From contig NZ_FNHV01000003.1 of NCBI RefSeq assembly GCF_900103585.1, positions 186,001-250,000 on the forward strand: a DNA stretch of 64,000 nucleotides. Reading direction: 5' to 3'. The notes below the pieces were generated by a model. It searched no databases. It had not been told where the DNA came from and saw only the letters and a list, made by a program, of their open reading frames with translations. Position numbers and translations under genes: made by a program. Numbering within the stretch: the stretch's first letter is position 1; the number at the start of each line of letters is the position of its first letter. This document shows positions 9,743 through 18,185 of this stretch, one piece after another. The DNA is from Streptomyces sp. cf386 (GTDB lineage: Bacteria; Actinomycetota; Actinomycetes; Streptomycetales; Streptomycetaceae).

Positions 9743-10345
9743 CTACGGCCGCCCCGGCGCCCCCGCACGCAACCCGTCCATGACGATGTCCAGAAGCCGG
9801 GTGGCCCGAGCACGCCAGTCCCCCGTGGGGTCGACCTGGAAAAGGCCGGCGATGGCCAGGATGAAGTCGTCGGCGGTCACCCCGGGGCGGATGGTGCCGG
9901 CCTCATGGTTGGCGTCGAGCAGCAGCTCGATCGCGCCGACGACGAGCGAGTAGCCCGGCTTGGCAGGGCCGCCCGTCGCGCTGGTGGCCTGGCGCAGCGC
10001 GTCCGCCAGGCCGACGTTGGTGGCGGCGTAGCGGGCCAGGCTGTCCATCCATGCGCGCAGGGCGTCGTCGGGCTCCCGGGTCTTGAGCAAGTCCTCCGCG
10101 CTGTCGACGAGCTGCCGCACCTCGTGGCGGTGCACCTCCAGGACCAGCGCCTCACGGTCGGGGAAGTTGCGGTAGAAGGTGCCCTGCCCGACGCCCGCCT
10201 TCTTCGCGATCGCGCTGAGCGGGACGTCCGGGGAGCGCGAGAGTTCGGCCAGCGCGACCTCCAGGATGCGTTCGCGATTGCGCTGGGCGTCCGAGCGCTG
10301 CGGCGCGCCACCGCCCGGCCCCACGCGTCCTGCCGCCGACCCCAT
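9743..10345 (-). CDS. TetR-family transcriptional regulator
   Basis: 200 residues. The N-terminal HTH reads ERILEVALAELSRSPDVPLSAIAKKAGVGQGTFYRNFPDREALV, here residues about 25-68. GVGQGTFYRNFP is the recognition helix typical of TetR/AcrR proteins. The C-terminal ligand domain is unassigned. ATG 10345 has GGGAGG eight bases upstream. It lies alone between two sigma/anti-sigma modules, and no palindromic operator is obvious upstream. The target is unknown. Confidence 0.87.
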   Translation of the reverse strand: MGSAAGRVGPGGGAPQRSDAQRNRERILEVALAELSRSPDVPLSAIAKKAGVGQGTFYRNFPDREALVLEVHRHEVRQLVDSAEDLLKTREPDDALRAWMDSLARYAATNVGLADALRQATSATGGPAKPGYSLVVGAIELLLDANHEAGTIRPGVTADDFILAIAGLFQVDPTGDWRARATRLLDIVMDGLRAGAPGRP

Positions 10346-10508
10346 GCCCGCACCTCCCTGCCGAACCGGGACAGCCGGCCGCCGAATTCGCCCGTACCGG
10401 ACTCCTGTCCGGTTGAACTCACTCTAGCGGGCGCCATACGGCCGGAGTGAGAGGCCGATGGCGCCGTGAGCCAGTGGCCGTCGCCTCGCCCGGGAGTCGC
10501 CCGCGGCC

Positions 10509-11261
10509 TCAGTTCTTCTTCTCGGCGTTCTCGGTGCTCTCGGCTTTCGCCGTGTTCTCGGCGCTCTTGCCGGACCCGCTCTCGCCGCTCCGGTCCTGGC
10601 CGTTCTCCGCCGGACCGCTCTCACCCTGACCGTTCTCCGCCGGACCGTTCTCGGCCTGACCGTTCCCGGCCGAACCGCTCCCGTCGGACTTCCCTTCCGC
10701 CCCGCTCTTCGCCGCCGCCAGCCGCTCGGCACAGTACGCGGCCACCTTGTCGGCGCCGCCCGCCTCCGTGACCAGCCGCTGCCAGGCCGTCGAGTCCAGC
10801 GCCTGGCCGCGGCCCGCCACCTGGTCGTAGGCGCGGCACTTGGCCTCGGTGTCCTGGGCGGTCGCCGGGTGGCCGGGCTTGCCCGATGCGGTGCCGGACG
10901 CGCCGGCGGAGGGGTCGGTGGCCGGTCCGCCGAGGGTGCCGGCCGTCGGGGTGGGCCTGCCCTTGCGGTCGGAGGCGTCGGGCGTGTCCGACGAGCCGAT
11001 CGCCGCGTAGGCCACGCCGCCGAGCGTGAGGCTCGCGGCGAACAGGGAGAGCGCCGTCTTCACCGAGTGGGCCGGTCGCCATTGCCCACGGGGCCGCCAG
11101 TCGTCCCGGCGCCGGGTGCGCGCCCGGTGTGCGCCGGCGTCCCGGGCGGCCCGGAACGCGGCCACGGCACGCTGCTCGCCCTCCGTGTCCACGGGGTGCC
11201 CGCGCAGCACGGCGGCGGACAGCAACGCCTCCAGCCCACCACCGCTCCGCTGTTCACCCAT
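10509..11261 (-). CDS. Putative anti-sigma factor (one transmembrane segment), second module
   Basis: 250 residues from ATG 11261. The architecture is a charged N-terminal region (RAVAAFRAARDAGAHRARTRRRDDWRP), one transmembrane helix (KTALSLFAASLTLGGVAYAAIG), a Cys domain (AKCRAYDQVAGRGQALD...VAAYCAERLA), and a tail of repeated Glu-Asn-Gly units such as AENGQ and GPAENG. It parallels the protein at 7499-8566 in topology, in the RxAVAAFRAAR-like N-terminal motif and in the two outer cysteines. The gene is 229 bases downstream of its sigma gene, unlike the overlapping first pair. Confidence 0.62.
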   Translation of the reverse strand: MGEQRSGGGLEALLSAAVLRGHPVDTEGEQRAVAAFRAARDAGAHRARTRRRDDWRPRGQWRPAHSVKTALSLFAASLTLGGVAYAAIGSSDTPDASDRKGRPTPTAGTLGGPATDPSAGASGTASGKPGHPATAQDTEAKCRAYDQVAGRGQALDSTAWQRLVTEAGGADKVAAYCAERLAAAKSGAEGKSDGSGSAGNGQAENGPAENGQGESGPAENGQDRSGESGSGKSAENTAKAESTENAEKKN

Positions 11262-11490
11262 GTCCGTTTCCCGCTCCTGTCCGATCCTGTCCGACCTGGC
11301 CTGTATGGGGATTGCGTGATGCACATGTCGTACGTGATCTACGTAACCCGCGTGACGGCTGCGCCGGTTTCGGCTCGCCTGCTCGTAGAGCCTGTACGTC
11401 TCTCACGCCCCATACGACTCACCGTTCACACCGCCTCGCCTCACCGAGGCGCCGATGTGCCGCCCTCGCCACCGCCGTCGCCCGCACTGT

Positions 11491-12108
11491 TCATTTCGAT
11501 TCCCCCAGCGTCCGGGGGCCTTCATCCGTCACACCCGGGACGCCCAACTGCTTGGCCAGCCGCTTCAGCCCCCGGTGCGCGGCCGTCCGTACCGCGCCCG
11601 GGCGCTTACCGAGGACGCGTGCCGCGGTGGGGCCGTCGAGGCCGACGACCACCCGGAGCAGCACGGCCTCGGCCTGGTCCCGCGGCAGTCCGCTGACCAG
11701 CTCCAGGGCCAGCTCGGTGGAGATCAACTCCAGCGCCTGGTCGTGCGTGCTGTGCGGGCCGGGCAGGTCCAGTACGTCCTGTTCCAGCGCCGACGACCGC
11801 GGCCGTACCTTCTGCCTACGCAGATGGTCCAGCGCCCGGTGCCGGGCGATGGTCGCGGTCCAGCCCCGGAACCCGGCACCGTCGCCCTTGAACCGGCCGA
11901 GGTCCCGGGCGATCTCCAGCCAGGCGTCGGACGCCACGTCCTCCGCGTCGTCCCCGACCAGCCCGCGCAGGTACCCGAGCAGTCCCGGCTGCACCAGCCG
12001 GTACGCGGTCGCGAAGGCGATCTCGTCACCTTCCTGGGCCCGCGCGACGGCCGCGCCCAATTCCCCGTCGTATGCCTGCCCGCGACGGGGCTCCCCTCCG
12101 TGACCCAA
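11491..12108 (-). CDS. ECF-type RNA polymerase sigma factor, paralogue of 8566-9228
   Basis: Regions 2 (FATAYRLVQPGLLGYLRGLVG, DAEDVASDAWLEIARDL, FRGWTATIARHRALDHLR) and 4 (VSGLPRDQAEAVLLRVVVGL, LGKRPGAVRTAAHRGLKRLAKQLG) are both intact. The start is uncertain. TTG 12108 has GAGGA about six bases upstream and gives 205 residues aligned with the paralogue. The frame stays open to 12189 (TTG) with GTG at 12183, so up to 27 more residues are possible. The stop overlaps an ATG (ATGA at 11491-11494) that opens only a 17-codon frame. Confidence 0.87.
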   Translation of the reverse strand: MGHGGEPRRGQAYDGELGAAVARAQEGDEIAFATAYRLVQPGLLGYLRGLVGDDAEDVASDAWLEIARDLGRFKGDGAGFRGWTATIARHRALDHLRRQKVRPRSSALEQDVLDLPGPHSTHDQALELISTELALELVSGLPRDQAEAVLLRVVVGLDGPTAARVLGKRPGAVRTAAHRGLKRLAKQLGVPGVTDEGPRTLGESK

Positions 12109-12404
12109 GAACTGTCCTCGTCCGTACCGGTTCGTGACGATTCCGCACCTTGCGGCTCGCCCGCTCTGGCGACGCCCCTCCACGCTCAACAGCGCCCGGC
12201 CTCACAGAAGTGTCACAGGGCGGCCGTACGACACCCCGGCCCCGGCCCGCACCCCGCGACAGCGGGCGCACCTGCGGCGACCGCATACAACCATTGCGCC
12301 CGATCGGGAGTCAGAGACGCCGCCACCTGTGCACAGCCCCACCACAGGAGTGGCATACGATGCGCCCGTTCCGCATAAGGTTTGCATAAGGGGATGTACA
12401 CGTC
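12109..12404. other. Divergent intergenic region between the sigma and lipoprotein genes
   Basis: About 296 bases that should carry both promoters. On the plus strand GCATAAGG occurs twice with an 11-base period (12373-12380 and 12384-12391). This is just upstream of the lipoprotein start and could be half-sites on one helix face. TACGAT near 12357 is a possible -10. The frame upstream of 12108 on the minus strand may extend the sigma gene to 12189. Confidence 0.4.
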
Positions 12405-13289
12405 ATGTCAATGCGCAGCCGATACCGCTCCGTTCGCGGCATTTCCACCGTCGTAGCCCTGCTCGCGATCGGCGCGGTGGGGTGCTCGGACGTCTCGGAC
12501 GCCGTCGACAGCGCCAAGGACGGCGCGAAGAAGGTGGCCCGCCAGCGTTCGGTGTTCTCGCTGGCCATCGGGGACTGCTACAACCCGAACAACAAGGGCG
12601 AGGGCACGGAGGTGCTCGTCGAGATCGTGCCCTGCGCCGAGGCGCACACGGGTCAGGTCGTCGGCGATTTCAAGATCGACGAGGGGACGAAGTACCCCGG
12701 TGACGACGCGATCTCGGCCATCGCCGACGAGCGCTGCCCGGCCGAGGCGGAGAAGCTCGCCCCGGACACCTGGGCGCTCCCCAAGGGTGTCGCCGTCTTC
12801 TACTACACCCCGACCCAGGAGAGCTGGGCGACCGGCGACCGCGCCGTGACCTGCACGTACACCAAGGAATCGGGCACGTTCACCGGCGAGTTGAACGCGA
12901 GGTCCTTCAAGGCCGAGCAGACCGCGTACCTGAAGGGTTCGAACGCCGTCTACGAAGCGCTGTGGGTGAACCAGCCCGCGAAGGACACCGTCGAGGCCGA
13001 CCTGCCCGGTTACAAGGCACAGGCCAAGGCCGTCGCCGCCGCCCTGGACGCGCACCTCAAGGGCCTGAAGGGCATCGAGGGCGCGGAGGTCGGCAAGCTC
13101 CGCGAGCAGCTGACGAAGACGGCCGGGCAGTGGAAGACGGCCGCGAACGCCGCCGACGCCGACGCGTTCTACATCGCCTACGACCCGGCCTTCACCGGCA
13201 TCGACCCGAACAAGACGGTCGCCGCCCGCAAGGAACTGGGCCTGGCCACCACCGTCCCGGCGGACGACGCCGAGGTCTGGGCGGGCTGA
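12405..13289 (+). CDS. Lipoprotein with septum-formation-like domain
   Basis: 294 residues. The signal peptide ends in a lipobox around AIGAVGC, so the mature protein is anchored on the outer membrane face at the Cys. The part from FSLAIGDCYNP to about residue 170 contains paired cysteines (GDCYN, VPCAEAH, ERCPAEA, VTCTYT). It resembles the actinobacterial Septum_form domain, whose role is not established. The last 110 residues are helical and Ala/Lys-rich. ATG 12405 lies 11 bases after AAGGGG; ATG 12411 is an alternative. A 16-base-pair terminator follows. Confidence 0.72.
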   Translation: MSMRSRYRSVRGISTVVALLAIGAVGCSDVSDAVDSAKDGAKKVARQRSVFSLAIGDCYNPNNKGEGTEVLVEIVPCAEAHTGQVVGDFKIDEGTKYPGDDAISAIADERCPAEAEKLAPDTWALPKGVAVFYYTPTQESWATGDRAVTCTYTKESGTFTGELNARSFKAEQTAYLKGSNAVYEALWVNQPAKDTVEADLPGYKAQAKAVAAALDAHLKGLKGIEGAEVGKLREQLTKTAGQWKTAANAADADAFYIAYDPAFTGIDPNKTVAARKELGLATTVPADDAEVWAG

Positions 13290-13327
13290 CGCCCCCTCCG
13301 GCCCCGCGGGGCCACGCTCCTTCCGGC

Positions 13328-13364
13328 AGGTGGGGCCGGGTCCGCCAAGGACCCGGCCCCACCT
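13328..13364 (+). terminator. Terminator hairpin after the lipoprotein gene
   Basis: A perfect 16-base-pair stem: 13328-13343 pairs with 13349-13364 around the loop GCCAA. It starts 38 bases after the stop. No T-run. Confidence 0.8.
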
Positions 13365-13411
13365 CCTCGTTGGGTGACAGTTCCCGGGACTCGTGCGCTG
13401 TCTGTAGGTGC

Positions 13412-13428
13412 CACCTGTGTGACAGGTG
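13412..13428. promoter_or_regulatory. CACCTGT-GTG-ACAGGTG inverted repeat, possible operator of the amidase gene
   Basis: Perfect 7+3+7 palindrome ending 34 bases before the TTG start of the amidase at 13463. It lies where a promoter would be. The cognate regulator is unknown. Confidence 0.5.
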
Positions 13429-13462
13429 TTGCGACCGTGACCATTTCCTAGGGGTGGGACAG

Positions 13463-16198
13463 TTGAGTCCTCGCAGGACCCATGCGTACAAACCGCTCGG
13501 CCTCAAGAGACGTGCGTGGCTGACCGTCGGAGCCGTCGTGCTGAGCGCCGCGGGCGTCGTGACGTACGCCATCGCGGACCCGTCCGCGCCGGCCGACGCC
13601 GAGCCGGACGGCCGCAAGCCGTCGATCCACACGCTCAAGCTCAAGGACCGCGGCTCCGGCCGCAGGGGCCTGACCAGGCAGGGCACCGACCGCTTCAGCG
13701 CGGTCGTGCTGACCTGGAACGACCCCGAGGCGAAGGCCAAGGGGACGCCCGAGGTGCGCACGCGGGACATCGAGACCGGCGCGTGGTCCGGCTGGCAGAA
13801 GGTGACGGTCGAGCCGAGCCAGGCGGACGGCGCCGAGGGCGAACGGGCGGCCCTGCGCGGCGGTACGGAGTCGGTGTGGACCGGCGACTCCGACGGCATC
13901 GAGGTGCGCGTCGTGAACGCGGACGGCACCGAGGCGGGCGGCCAGCCGGCCGGCATGGACGTCAAGCTGCTCGACCCGGGCACGGACCCGGAGGGCGCGA
14001 TACGCCCGGCCGCGTTCGTGGCGGAGGAGACCACGACGCCGGCCACGGAGCCCCCGGTACCGACGGAGACCGGCACGCCGACGGAGACCGGCACGCCGAC
14101 GGAGACGGTCACGCCGACCGACACGGCCGCACCGACCGACTCCCCGACGCCCACGGACACCCCGACGGTGACCGAGACGCCCACCGCGTCCACGTCCCCG
14201 ACCGCCTCGCCGACCGCCTCCCCCACGCCGACCCCCACGGTCCCCGCACCCCGGCCCTCGACGGTCGTCAAGCCGCCGGTCATCACGCAGGCCGAGTGGG
14301 GCGCGTCGACGGACTACGACGGCACACCGGAGTACGGCACCGAGATCAAGGCCGCCGTCGTCCACCACACCGGCGTCGACACCGACAACACCCTGTCCTG
14401 CGCCGAGTCCGCGGCCCGGCTGCGCACCATCCAGCAGGCGCACATCAGCCAGGGCTACTTCGACATCGGCTACAACTTCGTCGTCGACCGGTGCGGCCAG
14501 ATCTTCGAGGGCCGCAGCGGCGGCACGGACCTGCCGGTGATCGGCGCCCATGACGCCGGGTTCAACACCAACACGGTCGGCATCTCGTACATCGGCAACT
14601 TCGAGAAGGCCACGCCCAGCCGCGCCGGCCTGGACGCCATCGCGCGGATCGTGGCCTGGAAGTTCGGGATGTACGGCGTCGACCCGACCGGCAAGGTCAC
14701 GCTGACCTCCGGCGTGGACCAGGGCTACAGCGGCAACAAGATCCCCAAGGGCACGTCCGTCACGCTGCCCCGGGTCTTCGGCCACCGGGACACCAACTCC
14801 ACGGCCTGCCCCGGCGCGGGCCTCTACGCCAAGCTCAGCCAGATCGCCCAGGTCGCCAAGACCCCGGGCATCTCGCACGCGTTGGCCACCTCGGACGTCA
14901 ACCGGGACGGCGTCACCGACCTGGTCACCGGCACGCCCCGCGCGCTGAGCAACGGCGGCACCGTCACCGTCGTCCCGGGCGGCATCGACGGCCCGGTCAC
15001 CGCCTCGAAGCGGACGCTCACCCAGAACAGCACCGGCGTCCCCGGCTCCCACGAGTCCGGCGACAACTTCGGCGCGGCCACGGCATGGGGCGACGTCAAC
15101 GGCGACGGCTACGCCGACCTCGCGATCGGCGCGCCCGGCGAGGACGACACCAGCGGCAACGCCGACCGCGGCTCGGTCACGGTGCTGTACGGCCCGGGGC
15201 TCGACTCCGGCTTCACGTACACCACTTCGGGCAGTGTCACGGCGGCCGGCGCCAAGCTCGGCTCGACGGTCGCCGTCGGTGACTTCAACGGCGACGGCAA
15301 GGCGGACGTGTTCGCGGCCGGCACCGGCAAGGGCGGCAACTTCAGCGCCCGGCTGACCGGCGGCGCCACGGCCACCGGCACGCTCACCACGGCCACCGGC
15401 TCGGTCGCCTACCTGGACGCCGCGACCGGCGACTTCAACCGGGACGGCTACGCGGACGTCGCCCTCAACTACCGCGACACGGGCGGCATCGGCCGCGTGC
15501 TCCGCTTCGCGGGCTCGGCGACCGGCCTCACCAAGGCCGGGGTCATCTCCGTCAAGGGCGGCCGTTCCCTCGCCGCGGGCGACGTCAACGGCAACGGCTA
15601 CGACGACATCGTCATCGGCCAGCCGGTCGCGTCCGAGTCGGGCGGTCTCTCCGGCGGCCAGATCACCATGGTCCCCGGCACGTCGACGGGCTTCACCACC
15701 ACCGGCATGACGACGATCCACCAGGACACGGCGAACGTCGCCGGCGGCAACGAGTCCGGCGACCTGTTCGGCGCCTCCGTCTCGGTCGGCGACTACAACG
15801 CCGACGGCTTCGCCGACGCCCTCACCGGCGTCCCCGGCGAGGACTTCCCGCGCTCCGGCGTGAACCAGTCCAACGCGGGTGACGCACTCCTGGCCAAGGG
15901 CACGTCGACCGGCCTGACCGGCACCGGCTCCATCCGCCTCTCGCAGGACACGTCCGGTGTCCCCGGCGCCGCGGAGACCGGCGACCTGTTCGGCTCCGCC
16001 GTCTCGCTGACCGACCTGTCGGGCTACGGCCGCGCGGACCTGACGTTCGGCGCGGAGGGCGAGGACGGCACGGACGGCATCGTCCTGTACGTCCCGAGCA
16101 ACAGCACGGGCCTCGGCTACACCCAGGCGGTCATCTACAGCAAGACCACGCTGGGCACCCCGACCGACGCCCACCTGGGCCAGACGCTGACGCCGTAA
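13463..16198 (+). CDS. Secreted N-acetylmuramoyl-L-alanine amidase (PGRP/Amidase_2) with FG-GAP beta-propeller
   Basis: 911 residues from TTG 13463, which has AGGGG eight to ten bases upstream; the frame extends upstream but without coding sense. Residues about 17-37 form a signal/anchor segment. A Thr/Pro-rich linker follows (about 190-268). The PGRP/amidase domain (about 274-435) holds zinc-ligand candidates His in VVHHTG and His/Cys in FGHRDTNSTACPG, and Tyr in IGYNF. Seven FG-GAP/VCBS calcium-loop repeats of the type DVNGDGYADLAIGAP then fill about 455-911, enough for an integrin-like propeller. It should cut the peptide from muramic acid in peptidoglycan, with the propeller giving wall or partner binding. 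A strong terminator follows. Confidence 0.85.
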   Translation: MSPRRTHAYKPLGLKRRAWLTVGAVVLSAAGVVTYAIADPSAPADAEPDGRKPSIHTLKLKDRGSGRRGLTRQGTDRFSAVVLTWNDPEAKAKGTPEVRTRDIETGAWSGWQKVTVEPSQADGAEGERAALRGGTESVWTGDSDGIEVRVVNADGTEAGGQPAGMDVKLLDPGTDPEGAIRPAAFVAEETTTPATEPPVPTETGTPTETGTPTETVTPTDTAAPTDSPTPTDTPTVTETPTASTSPTASPTASPTPTPTVPAPRPSTVVKPPVITQAEWGASTDYDGTPEYGTEIKAAVVHHTGVDTDNTLSCAESAARLRTIQQAHISQGYFDIGYNFVVDRCGQIFEGRSGGTDLPVIGAHDAGFNTNTVGISYIGNFEKATPSRAGLDAIARIVAWKFGMYGVDPTGKVTLTSGVDQGYSGNKIPKGTSVTLPRVFGHRDTNSTACPGAGLYAKLSQIAQVAKTPGISHALATSDVNRDGVTDLVTGTPRALSNGGTVTVVPGGIDGPVTASKRTLTQNSTGVPGSHESGDNFGAATAWGDVNGDGYADLAIGAPGEDDTSGNADRGSVTVLYGPGLDSGFTYTTSGSVTAAGAKLGSTVAVGDFNGDGKADVFAAGTGKGGNFSARLTGGATATGTLTTATGSVAYLDAATGDFNRDGYADVALNYRDTGGIGRVLRFAGSATGLTKAGVISVKGGRSLAAGDVNGNGYDDIVIGQPVASESGGLSGGQITMVPGTSTGFTTTGMTTIHQDTANVAGGNESGDLFGASVSVGDYNADGFADALTGVPGEDFPRSGVNQSNAGDALLAKGTSTGLTGTGSIRLSQDTSGVPGAAETGDLFGSAVSLTDLSGYGRADLTFGAEGEDGTDGIVLYVPSNSTGLGYTQAVIYSKTTLGTPTDAHLGQTLTP

Positions 16199-16217
16199 TC
16201 CGGCGAGCACACCTGAC

Positions 16218-16255
16218 CCGGCCGGGACCCCGCCCATTCACGGGGTCCCGGCCGG
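16218..16255 (+). terminator. Terminator hairpin after the amidase gene
   Basis: Perfect 15-base-pair stem: CCGGCCGGGACCCCG at 16218-16232 pairs with CGGGGTCCCGGCCGG at 16241-16255 around CCCATTCA. It starts 20 bases after the TAA. Confidence 0.85.
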
Positions 16256-16288
16256 ATCATGTCTCCTGCGGCGCCCCACCGGCACGCC

Positions 16289-16762
16289 CTACCCCCACGA
16301 CTGGCCGTGGGTCGCGTCCCGGCACAGCAACCGCAGTGATCCGTCGCCCGCGAAGGTCCGCCGCGCCTCGTCGATCGGGTCCCACAGCCTGCCGTCGGGC
16401 GTACGGATCCAGTGGTCGCCGCCCGACGCCCACCACTCGGCGCCGGCCTGACGGACGATCACCTCACCGGCGTACGCACCGAGACCGCGCAGAGTGGTCT
16501 CCACGGCGGCGTACGGAGTTCCCTCGTCGCGCAGACTGTCGATCATCCGGTCGACCCGCCACAGGCTCTGCGCCGAGTAGTCGAGCCGCAGCCGCGCTCC
16601 CTCGCGCATCATGGCCACCGCGTCCGCCGCCCATCGCACCGGCTTCGCCGCAGCTGAGGGCCTGGTCTCCGCTTGAGTCGTCACATCCTGGAGAGCGTGG
16701 ACGAACGCCTTTTCGTCACCCGGAATCGGCGGCTTCCCGGGACCGGTGCAGGACCGCCCCAC
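16289..16762 (-). CDS. Conserved hypothetical protein
   Basis: 157 residues from GTG 16762 (GGGGG upstream). It shows an organised helical core (AVAMMREGARLRLDYSAQSLWRVDRMIDSLRDEG) followed by GLGAYAGEVIVRQAGAEWWASGGDHWIRTPDGRLWDPIDEARR. This looks like a small folded domain found in actinobacterial unknowns. I do not recognise a named family with confidence. It is divergent from the DUF1877-like gene at 16869. Confidence 0.6.
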   Translation of the reverse strand: MGRSCTGPGKPPIPGDEKAFVHALQDVTTQAETRPSAAAKPVRWAADAVAMMREGARLRLDYSAQSLWRVDRMIDSLRDEGTPYAAVETTLRGLGAYAGEVIVRQAGAEWWASGGDHWIRTPDGRLWDPIDEARRTFAGDGSLRLLCRDATHGQSWG

Positions 16763-16868
16763 CTCGCCCCCACGACAGTCACAGGACTCCCGCAGGAACC
16801 AGGTTTACGCGGCAGCCCACGTTGACGCGAGGGTGACACTTCGCCGCTCCCGTGCGCTCCAGTCACTG

Positions 16869-17363
16869 ATGAGCATGTACTTCCATCTCCGCGCGGTGCC
16901 GCCCTCGGCCCTGCGCAACAGCGCGACCTGGTTCCAGCGCCTGTTCGAGGACGACTGGGACACCGTGCGGGAGCGGATCGGCCGGCATCGCGAGGAGGTG
17001 CTGGACAAGCGGTACGGCGAGTTCGAGCTCCTCTACTCCGGCATCCCCCCGAACCAAGCACCGGACGGCCCTTGCACCCAAGTGGTCCTCGGCGGCCGCC
17101 CGGTGACCGCCACCGACACCTCCCTGCCACCGTTCCGGCTGCTCACCGCGTCCCAGGTGACCGGGGTCGCCGGGTTCCTCAGGGCGGCCGACTTCGACGG
17201 CCTGTGGCGGCACGCGCGCGTGCGGCTGCTCCAGCCGTACGACGTACCGGACCCGGAACCCGAGGTGCGCGGCCTCTTCGCGGCGACGCACCGCGACCTG
17301 ACCGCCTTCTACACGCGGACGGCCGAGTACGGCGACGCGGTGGTGAAGTGGCCGGTGCCGTGA
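16869..17363 (+). CDS. DUF1877 (YfbM-like) family protein
   Basis: 164 residues. The start MSMYFHLRAVPPSAL, followed by a helical region and LLTASQVTGVAGFLRAADFDGLWRHA, matches the DUF1877/YfbM pattern (MSMx...; then YLTPEEVxxVAxxL). The function of the family is unknown. ATG 16869 lacks a clear ribosome site, but the frame upstream reads as non-coding. The next gene converges after a 94-base gap with a short tandem repeat. Confidence 0.75.
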   Translation: MSMYFHLRAVPPSALRNSATWFQRLFEDDWDTVRERIGRHREEVLDKRYGEFELLYSGIPPNQAPDGPCTQVVLGGRPVTATDTSLPPFRLLTASQVTGVAGFLRAADFDGLWRHARVRLLQPYDVPDPEPEVRGLFAATHRDLTAFYTRTAEYGDAVVKWPVP

Positions 17364-17384
17364 CAGCGAGAGAAGAGCGGGAGG

Positions 17385-17446
17385 AGATCCGGGCGCCACG
17401 AAGGAACTCCGGGCATCACGGAAGAAGATCCGGGCGCCACGGAAGC
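17385..17446. repeat. Three-unit tandem repeat of about 20-21 bases
   Basis: Units at 17385-17405, 17406-17425 and 17426-17446 share TCCGGGC..CACG.A.G, and a fourth partial unit starts at 17447. It occupies almost the whole gap between two converging genes (17363 and 17458). It may be a slippage product; no dyad symmetry is evident. Confidence 0.6.
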
Positions 17447-17457
17447 AGATCCGTCCG

Positions 17458-18069
17458 TCAGCCCTTCCCGCGGGCCCGCCGCGACACCACCGCCCGCAGC
17501 ACCCGCCGCCCCTCCGTCGACACCTCGAGCGCCCGGCGCAGCCCGCCCGCGCCATGTCCGGCGAGGATTTCCAGCACGCTGACCTGACGGCGCAGTTCGG
17601 CGGCGACCAGCGGCGACATGCCCTCCGCTCGGCCCGCGACGGGTGCCCCACCCGCTCGCACGGAGTTGAGCGCCTGGGTCGGGGCGGCCGCCGAGGACGC
17701 GTCGCCCGCCGCGGGGTCGAGCAGCCGGTGTATCTGCAGCGAGGCGACCGAGCAGGCGTCGGCCCAGATCCTCGCCTCGGCGGCCGACCGGACGGCCGGG
17801 GCGGCGGCCAGCATCCGCCGGGCGAGCAGCGCGGCCTCGTCCTCGATGTCCTCGTCGTCCATGATCTCCGCGATGCCCAGCTTGGAGCGCGCCTGCTCCA
17901 GCAGCCCGCCCCAGGCGGCCGGGTCGCCGCCCGCCGCGAGGTTCGCCCACAGCGGCCGCAGCACCTCGTCGTCGCCGCCCAGCAGCGGCACACAGCGATC
18001 CAAACAAGCCAACCCGCTGGTGGCCAGTCCGCGTTCGTCGGCCTGAGCGATCAGTTCCACCAGGCTCAT
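17458..18069 (-). CDS. Conserved hypothetical helical protein
   Basis: 203 residues from ATG 18069, with GGGAGG nine bases upstream. Almost entirely Ala/Leu/Glu helical, with no signal peptide or transmembrane segment; the C-terminus is basic (RRVLRAVVSRRARGKG). A motif-like stretch is IMDDEDIEDEAALLARRML near residue 80. I do not recognise a family. It may be co-transcribed with nearby minus-strand unknowns (18186-18689), but spacing is over 110 bases. Confidence 0.6.
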   Translation of the reverse strand: MSLVELIAQADERGLATSGLACLDRCVPLLGGDDEVLRPLWANLAAGGDPAAWGGLLEQARSKLGIAEIMDDEDIEDEAALLARRMLAAAPAVRSAAEARIWADACSVASLQIHRLLDPAAGDASSAAAPTQALNSVRAGGAPVAGRAEGMSPLVAAELRRQVSVLEILAGHGAGGLRRALEVSTEGRRVLRAVVSRRARGKG

Positions 18070-18185
18070 CCACGCCTCCCTAAGCGGGTCATTCACGAGG
18101 GTCGGGGTCCCCGCACAGGCCCCTGGCGAGCACCTTCCTAACGGAGCCCGCACTTCCCCTTACTGCGTGCGACGGCCCGTGAGTG

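Noticed and set aside
12962..13462. Long extension of the amidase frame upstream, making a 1078-residue protein
   Set aside because: It runs through the lipoprotein gene and its terminator in another frame and lacks sensible composition. TTG 13463 has a ribosome site and gives a clear signal-anchor.
13448..16237. 929-residue open frame on the minus strand opposite the amidase
   Set aside because: Arg/Gly/Ala/Val-rich shadow of the amidase gene with no domain sense. The plus-strand gene has full domain structure.
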